From Rugalucina vietnamica (Eukaryota; Mollusca; Bivalvia; Lucinida; Lucinidae), in contig OZ024874.1 in the NCBI GenBank assembly GCA_964017185.1, forward strand, positions 52,232,856 through 52,296,855: a stretch of DNA of 64,000 nt, written 5' to 3'. Below the pieces are notes generated by a model that worked only from the letters and a program-made list of their open reading frames with translations, was not told where the DNA came from and made no database searches. The position numbers and the translations under genes are program-made. Every line of letters starts with the position of its first letter. Positions within the stretch are counted from its first letter, which is position 1. Of the stretch, positions 36,915 to 50,266 are shown one piece after another.

Positions 36915-39757
36915 TATATATTGAAAATAGCAACCTTCTTCTGGTCTGGTTAGGTAGCTCTACAATACTAAATCATCCAGCCTAGTGGACAATAATCATA
37001 CTGTAATTCATAATTCTAGTAAAATTATGCCATTATTTTCATTTACCACTCATAATTCTTTGTTTTATTCAGGAGCAAATAGACAAAAGCTTGGCCAATT
37101 ATATCTGAAGGGTAACAAGCAATGACCATCAGGCAAAAATGTCAGAAAATTCCACAGAGATGATCAAAGATTCCACAGCAATTACTACAAAATTAGTCAG
37201 ATTAACTTTCTCTTTGTGAGGAACAGTAATAAAGTGTAGTTTACATTTTATGCTAGAAAAGTACCATTGTCTATTACTAGTTTCATTTGAGTGAGGGTAG
37301 TACCAATATTGTATTTGTATTTGCAACTGACAAGCGTAGCGCATAGGAAATTCACACAGTATATCATTTTAGTTAAATCTGAAAACTGTACAGTCAGAGT
37401 ACAATATGTCTCTGAAACATTTTGTCGAAGCGACGAAAGCAATTTAGAGAATGGATTGTATATAAGGCTATGCAAAATAAACAGAATTCTATCACCTTAC
37501 CTAACTTATTTTATGTCCTTAGGAAATCCTGTTAGAACAATGCATCAACCAAAAATGACAATGGCTCAAAAACATGTCTGCAAAACCAGACAAATTGCCA
37601 AATACCCACTGAACGACAAAGTCATTATTTTGGCATGTCCGGCAATGGCAGCGATCAGCCGCAGCATCTGATCAGTGTTACTGACCACAAAACAGAAGCT
37701 AATTGTTCCTTAGATACCTGTTGTATGCAAAACAAAGTTTCTGATCATTAAATGTGGCTGTCCTGGTCGGTTTAAGTCTTTGCTGGGCTCTAAATCCAAA
37801 CTTTGGAATTGTCAGACTGCGGCTAAAATTTATTGAATTCCGCAATCCCATTAAGCATCTTTTGTCCAGTTCTCAGACGATGTCAAGTTATCGTGACTTA
37901 ATGAAGAAATATTAGATAACAAATCTTATACAACATAACAGATGCATGTCATGGACAATGCAGAAAACGCAAGACTTGCGGTTATTAACGTGACAATTAC
38001 TCATGGCCTCTTCACTATGGAGGACTTTTAATGGGGAGACACTGTCAAGTCTCAATGGTTTGGTTCAATTGACGTTTTACGACCCCTCCACGTTTTATGT
38101 AATTTTTTAGTCATTGTGAGCTGCATGACTACTCTTCTTCCAGTGCAAAACTCCAAAAACCATTAACCTGCAAGCAGTACCAATTCTTTTGTCAAAAACT
38201 GAAAAATTCTGCTCTTGAATCAGGCGAGGAGAAAGAATGCAATACAGATACATGTATTATGCTTTCCTCAACAAAGTTCCTCAAATGATATACTACAAAT
38301 TGTGGGTGTTGGAAGTTGACAGGCTAATAACCAATCTACACACCAAAGCAACCAAAACAGCCAAGTTCACAATAGAGTTCCTATTTTCAAATTTAATAAA
38401 TTTTGAATTTAACCTTAATTAGAAATCCAGACAGTCTGACATTAAAAATTATCCAATTTCTACAGAATTAATCAAAGATCCAATCCACTGTATTTCAGAA
38501 GTTTGATGTTCCAGAAATTTCAGGGGTTGCTTGTCAGATCACAAAGAAACCACATCTTGAGAAACCCTGAATTCTAATTTCAAATCAAGTATTGAAACTC
38601 AGGATATAACAAGTAAATTGTGAAAAAATGTGACAAATAGAAAGCTAACATGACATATGTTGATCAAACTGCCAAGGGTCTACAATCTGATCTCGGCTTA
38701 TTTCAGAATTTTACATGACACCTTTTAAGTTTCTTTAGTTAAGGCAAAAATTAATTCTTTATTTTGAACACACATGGAAATTAGATCCTTCATGATTGAA
38801 AAGTGTGATGTAAGTTCCAACTATAAATTGGAGTGGTTCAGAATTTATGAAAATTCCTACATGCCAATGAAAGAATGTATAAACAAAATACCATTATATG
38901 AAGACAGATTCGGATTCTTCAAGATCAAAGGGTATTTTATGGCAATTTGATGCACAATATGCTCAGGTATGTGCATCTAACCTAGCTGCACTAATTAACT
39001 GTCAAAACTACATTCCATGTTTTACAGAATCAGCTCTACATTGAGATGGCTCTGACAAATAACTATGTGCTTAGAGGAAATCGCCTCCCTTTGAAATAAC
39101 CCCTAATTTGTGCAAAAAGGATCTGATCAAGCCAAAAAGAAGCAGGATTTTTGCAAACAATTTAGAACTTATGGCAGACAAAATATGTGCATTCCTGATA
39201 ATTGCCAGGTAAAAGTTTTGATGCTTTTCTTTAGATCAATTTTCCAAGTTATCAGTAACTGCAGGAGGCAGACAGGGAGAGGTATTATTACCTACTCTTA
39301 TCATGTTCTTATCAACATAAGTAGAGATAACTAATTCCATCAAGTATTTAGCATACCCCTTCTCTGTGGTCTGAGCTACATGTTATGACACTTGGAGGAA
39401 TTGAGAAGCTGTCACTTATTCACTTATTTGAAGATATAACCATCAAGAGGAAAAGTTATAAATCATATTTGCCAAAGACCTGTCATACTTTCATAACTTA
39501 CAATGTTGAACAACCGCCCAGAAAAACAAGTCAGAAAAACAAAAGAATATTGTTCTTAGAAGCAAGTTTTTGCTAAATAAATTTGCCAGCTAGTTAATTT
39601 TGTATGTATTCCTTGAATGTGTGATCTATTATTGTAGTTCATTCTGCTTTATCAATATTTGAACATTCACTAAATACAATAAGTATCAAAATTAGAGAAA
39701 GGCGTAAAGAAGCAAAATTTCAACAAAATAAACAATAAATGCACCAATATGACCTAC

Positions 39758-40722
39758 CCAGAAGATGAAGATGTGACATAGAGACTTGAAAGTTGCTCAT
39801 CAGTAATTATCAGTCGTTTTGGATCATAAACAATCCCATTTTCAAATGACATTTCACTGTCAAATTCTGCTGAAGATGTAGATACATCCATTTCAAATTT
39901 TGGTGTCCTGAACTTTCTGCGATGTTTTTTCTCAGGTAATTCAGGTGGTTTTAGTTCACTGCCAATATTGACAAACATATAATTTACTTCTGCATTTAAA
40001 ATTTCATACCCTTTGTCAGTAAATTTATCTGAATCTCTATCTAATCCATTCCTTATAGTTTCACAATCATCACTTTCATTTTTCTTATCACTACTTAGTC
40101 CAGAGTCAATGCTTTCAACATCATTGTTATTCACTGCACTTGTGATTTCATTTGCCTCTTCTTCAATAACTTCAGGTAATAAACTTTGCTCTGCAACATT
40201 ATACCTGACTGGTTCAATTGTTGCTACAACTGTTATCATGTTTTTCTTTAGGATATCTTCTCCTTCTTCTGAATAGATATGTCCTTCTGTTTGTGCTTGT
40301 GGTAATATGCAATCCTTTTCCATGCCAACTGCAGTTTGAAATTCTTCTTCTTTAATACTGAATAGTGATTCTTCCATATTAACTTTTGCGGCAGGTTCCT
40401 TTACTTCAATTTCTTTTGCTTTCACATTTTCTTTATCTCCTTTTGATTTTGTCTTGCTAGGATATAAACTATTTCTCTTTATCTTTTCAGGATCACTTCT
40501 ATCTGAATCTGATCTTATATAATCAAAAACTTCAGCTGATTTGCTGCTAGCTTTTGTCTTTCCTTTTGCTTTACCCTTGTCATTCTGTTTTCCTTTTTGC
40601 TTAATTTTCTCCAGTTCTTGCTGTTTTCTCAGAATTTCTTCTTTTTGTTGCTGCAGTTCTTGATATCGTTTAGAATCAAAACGCCGCAGAAAGGCACCAT
40701 TTGTTCTCATTTTCGACTGCAT
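39758..40722 (-). CDS. Probable alternative first coding exon of a short NAV isoform
   Basis: A 322-codon ORF lies inside the 22.8 kb NAV intron. The ATG at 40722 has A at -3 (GAAAAAATGC), and an in-frame TAA at 40732-40734 lies just upstream, so the start looks genuine. The ORF reads on to a TAG at 39754, but a good donor, TCTGG|GTAGGTC, cuts just before it. The exon then leaves in phase 2 (GG), exactly what exon 27478-25782 requires (GG+T = Gly, then FDDSSS). NAV genes are known to use internal promoters for short isoforms, so I infer an alternative start; a nested single-exon gene ending at TAG is the other reading. The protein starts MQSKMRTNGAFLRRFDSKRY, then a Lys/Gln/Glu-rich probable helix (residues about 18-45), a Lys-rich stretch, an acidic middle and a Ser-rich end (DEQLSSLYVTSSSSG). 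There is no recognised domain. Confidence 0.65.
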
Positions 40723-41767
40723 TTTTTCCAGTTAAACTTATGTCTTGCTTCAGTCTCGGTGTTCAAATCAATTCAGAACCTCTGCTGAGCTTTCATGCTA
40801 TTAGTTCCAAGATACATTAATGTGACAGCCTAATGTAAGGAATATGTTTTTCTCCCAAAATTTGCCAATAACAGTGTTATGTCTAAACTGTGTATTGATT
40901 TCCAAAGAAACCATCAATTTTAACAGTTTTCATCGAAATATATTGAAAACTGTCCTGTTAGAAATATCTCAAACTATTGTACATGTATATCAATTTCCAA
41001 GAACACATAAAAGAAGAACGGCAATTAACAGATCAATGTCCAATTAAAATTCCAAGAAACAATGAATTCATTTCCATTTACACTTAAAACATCCATTTTT
41101 TGGACAGAAGCCATTAAAATCTCTCTAAAACACTTTGTAATGTCATTGTATTTTCTCATAGACTTTCATTGACATTTATCCTTCAAGATTCCATTCTCAA
41201 ATGACCCAAATTGTAACTGAATCTATTATTCAATTTCAGTCTCTAATAATTCAATTATCAGTTTATTCACATCATGGTGCCTATCAGTATTATCAGGATC
41301 AGAACCAGTATCAGTTACAGTCTAATCTCTGGAGATTCCTAAACAAATATGATACAAACCAGCCTGCACAGCTTCAAAGACTAGCCAAATTATTCAGATA
41401 TCATCTAGACTGAAGCTATGCTATTCTTTATGAGCAACTAAGCTCTGATCAGCTGTTTGATAATCATTGAGCAGGCTGATTTGCACCTTGTCAATTTTTG
41501 AACCAGAAAAATAAGCTAAAGAAGGGCTCAATTTCAGTGAGTCACTAGTCTCAATATCACTGACTGTTCTGGAATTCTTTTTTACTGGAATTCTTTGTTT
41601 AAACAGGATCATTAAACTCTGAGGTCTATATTTTGAACAATCTGTCAATCAATGTATCTCTCACAACTGAAATTGGCACTGAAAGTATTTTTACTTCAAT
41701 ATTTCATTTGAACTAATCCTATATTTTCCCAGAGATTTTCAAAGATGGCAACATTAAAAGCAGTAAA

Positions 41768-41808
41768 GTGTGTGTGTGTGTGTGGGGGGGGGGTGGGGGT
41801 GGGGGATC
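41768..41808. repeat. (GT)n followed by G-rich run
   Basis: GTGTGTGTGTG then GGGGGGGGGTGGGGGTGGGG. Confidence 0.85.
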
Positions 41809-41851
41809 AAGGGAGAAAGTCCTTGGATATGGCATGAGCAGTTAAGCCTTG

Positions 41852-41947
41852 GCTTGAGTAGCCATTTGCTGCAGTTTGGAGTAGCCATTTGCTGCAGTTT
41901 GGAGTTGCCATTTGCTGCAGTTTGGAGTGCCATTTGCTGCATTTTGG
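41852..41947. repeat. 22-24 bp minisatellite, four units
   Basis: GCCATTTGCTGCAGTTTGGA repeated with small indels (AGTA, AGTT and AGT spacers). Confidence 0.85.
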
Positions 41948-43206
41948 CTTTCCAATGGGGACTGCAGTTTCAGTCTACATTACTAAATTTCAAGAAGAAT
42001 ACAAGGCTTTTAAGTATACATAATTATAGTTATTGCAAAATGCTTTTCAGACAGTTTACTTAGAAGATGGATGGCCCTGTCTGGCAAAGCTAAATATGGG
42101 ACCCCTGGGATTTGTATGTTTTAAGAATGTACATTGCTAATGGACAGTAGACATGAAAACAATAGCTTCTGACAGTGACTGTCAAAATTATCACAGCAGC
42201 CAAACATAAAATAGTTTGCAATTTTAGAAGCAATATTCTTGCATCTGCAAAATTGACAGGCATCCCGCCACTTAAAGCATATAAATTGCCTGATGTCTAA
42301 TGCAGTGGAATTCACACATAATACTTATGCTCTCTGATGTACTTGTTAACTTTTATAAGCATTGTTCCCCATTGCAAAATATGACAGATCTTATCAACTG
42401 TCAAAGACAGAAGCAAGAATCCGCAAAGACATTAAGAGAGGCAACCACTATCAAAATTTTGGATGTTGAGACACACATTTAAAACATTCAATGTTTAAAG
42501 CAATATATAAATTGGTTGAGACTGTATCTATAATCCATATATCTTTCAATACACATGTCTCATATTCAGGTACCATCATAGAAATTCCATTAAAAGGTCT
42601 TTCATGAATTCAAAAACCTCTAGAAGATTATATTCCAAAAACTGAAAAGGTCCTTGATCAATTAGTCACAATCATTTTTGGAGAATCCTGTCTTTTGTAT
42701 CAATCAAATGAATTTTTTTGATAATTCCATTTGTCAAAATATTTCAACACATTTGGGAAGCAGTCACCACTTTTGGACCATTCCCATTATTAATAATTGG
42801 GGTATGGCAACTTGGTGCAGCATCCCAGTGCAGAGCAATGTAAGGAATGACTCATCTGACAACAGGGAAGTCAGGATGTCTGAATGCCTGCTCATTGTGG
42901 ATCAATAACTCAGAGAAGCTGGAACTCGACAAATGAAATCCAATCGAAACATGCAAATCATGGATTGGCATGCATTTCAAGTGACTGTGACGTCACAGCA
43001 AACCTTTAAACCCAATACCAGAAAGGGATATGACAGCGGCCAAAATATTTTTTCTTGCACTTAAGCTAAAAGTTTTAACAGGTCATGACCACAATATTAA
43101 TCATACATTCTACAGAATCAAATACAATAGATGAGTAATGACCTAACAACTTCCAATTCACATCTTGTAAAACAATACAATATGCTCTGGCAAGAATTGA
43201 AAACTT

Positions 43207-43406
43207 TGAGCCACCGCATGAGAATTCCAACAATTTGGTTCCGACCAGGTCCGACACAAGCCGGGCTGTACAATCACAGGAGATGGTTTAAAGCTTTACG
43301 AAGAAGGGAAATTGTACTATCTGTGAAGCGAAAACAAAGAGGCACAGCTGATCTGCGCCTTTGTTTTCGCATATGCAGATTGTTGGATTTCTGATGTGGC
43401 GGCTCA
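43207..43406. mobile_element. Family B MITE with ~36 bp flanking duplication
   Basis: Ends TGAGCCACCGCATGAGAA and GATGTGGCGGCTCA. The 36 bp segments at 43168-43203 and 43419-43454 match at 33 positions (shared core AACAATACAATATGCTCTG). Confidence 0.8.
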
Positions 43407-43935
43407 TATAGCATTTTATAAAACAATACAATATGCTCTGACAGAAATTGAAAAAAAAAATATGATGAAGTTGAGTAAAGGTATAGACAGGGCTGGAGCT
43501 CAGACAAAACTCCAGATTTTATGGAGATATAAATCATACAAACAGACAGAAAAACCATAAAATACCTGGTGATTTTATTGATCCTCAGAAAACAGTGTAA
43601 GAAATCTTGGAATAATTCAAAACAGGCCATGGATTCTTTTGTGAAAAACTGCAAGTTCTTGCACTTTGCAAACAATAAATGCAATGCTGAATGCCTTAGA
43701 AAATGCACAAGAATATTTCCATTGAAATGATTAGGCTTTTTTGTTTTTTCGTCCATCATTTCTACTACTGTATTCAAACGATCAAACAATTACTAATTTC
43801 CATCTAGTATGAAGTGAAGTCTGTACAGAGAGGAAAAGAGACATTGCAATGCGACAAAGACCTGGTTGACAGGTAATAGATAAAAACACATGAATCAAAA
43901 TCAAACATTGTGATGAAAAAGTAAAAGGTTTACCT

Positions 43936-44117
43936 AAAGTTTATGGAAAGCGGCATTTTATGGAAAGCAGCATTTTATGGAATGCGGCATTTTGACATGC
44001 TCTCAAGTTTATGGAAAGCAGCATTTTGACATGCTCTCAAGTTTATGGAAAGCAGCATTTTGACATGCTCTCAAGTTTATGGAAAGCAGCATTTTGACAT
44101 GCTCTCAAGTTTATGGA
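43936..44117. repeat. 34 bp minisatellite, left part
   Basis: Units AGTTTATGGAAAGCAGCATT plus TTGACATGCTCTCA, with shortened first units. It continues at 45214 after the inserted TIR element. Confidence 0.9.
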
Positions 44118-45213
44118 CAGACCCGTCAACTCTCCCGGGTATCCCGTTATTCTAACGGTTTTGCCATGGACTTACGACCTCCCGTCCGATTTCAATTTAA
44201 AACGCCAAACTAACGGATTTCGGGCTGTCTACCGGTTAATTTTAACATCCGAAACAAAAAAGAAAACATATCCCGGTTTTTCCGTGTTTACACAAACAAA
44301 GTCAAAGTCATTGCAAATTTCCGGTTGAATTCGGGAATTTTCGATCGTTCCGACTTCTATTTTTAGCCTATTCGGCAAGTCTCGGGTGTATTCGAGGTTC
44401 TCCGATCTATTTTAAGCATGAAATCGGTGAAAGATAAAACAATCTTTGTGATTGGCCATTAACTTTTTAGGCTGATTTCGGAACCAACCAGATTGCATGT
44501 AACAAATGATCATTGGGAAAACTACCAATATGGCCGCGCCCTTGGTAGAAATAATGCCGAAACTGATTTTTCGATCGAATTTCATCGTTTCTTTGCGGTT
44601 TTTGCATCATAGGCTTTATAGAAAATTGCACAAGCGAATTTTCAATACCTAAGGTATGACACCGTCTCAATTTTCGGCAAGTCTCGGGTGTATTCGAGGT
44701 TCTCCGATCTATTTTAAGCATGAAATCGGTGAAAGATAAAACAATCTTTGTGATTGGCCATTAACTTTTTAGGCTGATTTCGGAACCAACCAGATTGCAT
44801 GTAACAAATGATCATTGGGAAAACTACCAATATGGCCGCGCCCTTGGTAGAAATAATGCCGAAACTGATTTTTCGATCGAATTTCATCGTTTCTTTGCGG
44901 TTTTTGCATCATAGGCTTTATAGAAAATTGCACAAGCGAATTTTCAATACCTAAGGTATGACACCGTCTCAATTTTTCCTTGTTTTATGGGTTTAGTATC
45001 AGTAAATGCTAGCGGTATACTCCTTTTTTTTGCCAATAACAAGTATTGTCTTTTTGAAAAGCTGCAAAAAAATCTCCCTCTTGAAGAAAAAATCTCCCTC
45101 CTTGAAATTTTATAGGTCTTAAAGCGCGCGCGTAAGTTGCATGCTAATTTGAACGAAACATAGCTGTTTCGCGCAATCTCCCTCTTAGAATTTTCAGGAG
45201 GTTGACAAGTCTG
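44118..45213. mobile_element. 1.1 kb non-autonomous TIR element inserted in a minisatellite
   Basis: Left end CAGACCCGTCAACTCTCC; inverted right end CAGACTTGTCAACCTCC. The 5 bp repeat ATGGA flanks it (44113-44117, 45214-45218), and removing the element restores the 34 bp minisatellite unit. It holds a 302 bp direct duplication (44371-44672 and 44673-44974) with no difference that I can see. Superfamily not assigned. Confidence 0.8.
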
Positions 45214-45428
45214 ATGGAAAGCAGCATTTTGACATGCTCTCAAGTTTATGGAAAGCAGCATTTTGACATGCTCTCAAGTTTATGGAAAGCGGCATTTTGA
45301 CATGCTCTCAAGTTTATGGAAAGTGGCATTTTGACATGCTTTCAAGTTTATGGAAAGCAGCATTTTGACATGCTCTCAAGAATGCCATGAGTATGGCAGG
45401 GTCAAAATGCTCTCAAGAATGCCATGAG
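45214..45428. repeat. 34 bp minisatellite, right part
   Basis: The same units continue, degrade to CTCAAGAATGCCATGAG, then run straight into the GATA array. Confidence 0.9.
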
Positions 45429-48382
<2,954 letters not shown>

Positions 48383-48897
48383 CAGAATCAACTAATGTGA
48401 AGGAAAAAAACAATAGAAACAGTTTTAGACTGCAAATTATCCCAGTTAAAAAACTGTTCATAGCATGTTTCAGTCTGCATTCATCCCAAATGCATTTGTA
48501 AAGTTCTATGTTTCAACTACCATTTTGACTGCACCTCTTTTAAGTTTGCCACCTACGATCACCAATATCAGGTGGTCTATGTGTTTCAACAGAACACTTC
48601 AATTTTTTTGCACCAAACCCAATCAATCAGGTAACAAAAATGCATCAATGTTGCAAAATACAGAGAAAAGTTTACCTGTGTTTAGAAATTCCATAAATAA
48701 ATGAAGAAACAATAACAGTAGTGGCCTAGCAGTGAACCAATTACCCAGTAGATAAATAAATGATTTACAGGAACTGACAGACTCAGAGAATACAAATACC
48801 TGACTAACTTACAGGTAAGGAAGACAGTCATTTTTGCTTGGCTGTGTCAGTGAAATGTATGCATCAAAAGTGGTGGACTTGAGGCTGAAATTGCAGT

Positions 48898-49110
48898 CGA
48901 GCCGCCAACAATGTGGTTTCTGAACAGGTCCGACACAAACTGGTCTATACCTTCAAAGAATATGGCTAGAAGCTTGAAATTTGGGACTTAAGAATGTACT
49001 ATCCGTGTAGCAAAAACTAAGGCGCTGATCAGCTTCGCGGTTACTGTGAAGCTGATCTGCGTCTTTGTTTTTGCATATGCAGATTGTTGGTTTTCTCATG
49101 AGGTGGCTCA
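48898..49110. mobile_element. Family B hairpin MITE
   Basis: GAGCCGCCAACAATGTGG, GAACAGGTCCGACACAAACT, hairpin, end TTTTCTCATGAGGTGGCTCA. Confidence 0.8.
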
Positions 49111-49288
49111 TTTGTTTGCATTGTGATTCAATGGCCTACTTAACATTTTTGCAGTCATGTTACAATGCATGGTACCACCACTTTCAGGTGAGATAATTTG
49201 TCTTGCTCAATGAAACAACTGTCCGTCTCTTTAGTAAAACATCTCTCTTATGACGCAGTATATATCATCCAGTACAGGAGCTTATAAA

Positions 49289-49525
49289 TGAGCTGCCGTA
49301 TCAGAAAACCAACATTTTGCATATGCGAAAGCAAAGCTGCAGATCAGCCGTGCAGAAACTGCACGGCTGATCAGCGCCTTTGTTTTCGCTCCATAGATAG
49401 TACAATGCCTCTTCTTCATAAATCCGAAATTTCAAACTTCTAGCCTTCTTCTCTGGCTGCACAGACCGATTTGTGTCATACCTGGTCTGAAACCCAAATT
49501 GTTGGTTTTCTCACTCGAAGGCTCA
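49289..49525. mobile_element. Family B hairpin MITE with variant arms
   Basis: The hairpin arms read GATCAGCCGTGCAG and CTGCACGGCTGATC. Both arms carry the same changes relative to other copies, and pairing is kept. Confidence 0.8.
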
Positions 49526-50003
49526 AATGAAAGTTCTATAGTATTTTCTGGTAGTATCATCTTAGCTACCTGTACAGATTGTTTGATAACACTTGATGCC
49601 ATCTAAACAACTACTTTCTCAGAACAAAAAACATACTCCTAGTTTAGGGTTGTTCAGTAAGTTCTCACACAAAATTACAGGTAAACCTGATTTTGTTCCA
49701 AGGAGATGTAAATAAAATATGATTGAACTTTGGTGTGGCATTTTTAACTATGGATGGAAGGCATTCACTTGAATTTGTAAAGCAATTTGTCTTTTATCAC
49801 TTAAATCTATAATCAATATGTGTATATACTAATTGTATGTGGGTTTTGGAATGACTCCTATCCAAAGTGAAGACAGCTACAACAAATGAGATCCCTAGGT
49901 TTCTAGATAGTAAAAAATACTGTTTCCAGAATTTCAACAGTCTATTAATTGTAGACTTAGATGCCAGGCTACCTTCTATTGCTGCATATTTTGGTTTCTG
50001 TTA

Positions 50004-50221
50004 GACCAGGCCCCAAGGTTATAAAACTTTTTTTTTTCATGCTCAACTCAGCTGAGACTAAAATTTATCCTGCTCATAAATGTTTAAGCAGGAAAAATTA
50101 CAGGCGGATCTAAACCTGAAATTTCAAATTATTTGGGCTATTTTGTCATTAATGAGCAATTTAAATTTTAGTCTCAGCTGAGTTGAGCATGATAAAAGTT
50201 TTACAACCTAGGGACCTGGTC
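50004..50221. mobile_element. Family E foldback MITE, copy 3
   Basis: Left GACCAGGCCCCAAGGTTATA, right TTTACAACCTAGGGACCTGG. It ends 45 bp from the donor side of the large NAV exon. Confidence 0.75.
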
Positions 50222-50266
50222 AGAGAGCCCTCGCTCTTCCATACTATTCATTCAACAAAGACCTAC

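Larger units (their letters stand above)
28590..39757. other. NAV 22.8 kb intron, left-central part
   Basis: Besides the listed elements (B copies, S1, A half copy, ACGTA foldback, 36 bp repeat, microsatellites) I see no coding exon. The longest apparently unique stretches are 29290-30285, 31790-32760 and 36915-39757. Confidence 0.5.
40735..43165. other. NAV intron upstream of the candidate alternative first exon
   Basis: This should hold the 5' UTR and promoter of the short isoform if that exon is real. I see no clear TATA box or GC-rich island. Only the microsatellites at 41768-41947 stand out. Confidence 0.35.
48390..50000. other. NAV intron, two family-B copies only
   Basis: Apart from the B copies at 48898-49110 and 49289-49525, the sequence is AT-rich with no supported exon. 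Confidence 0.5.
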
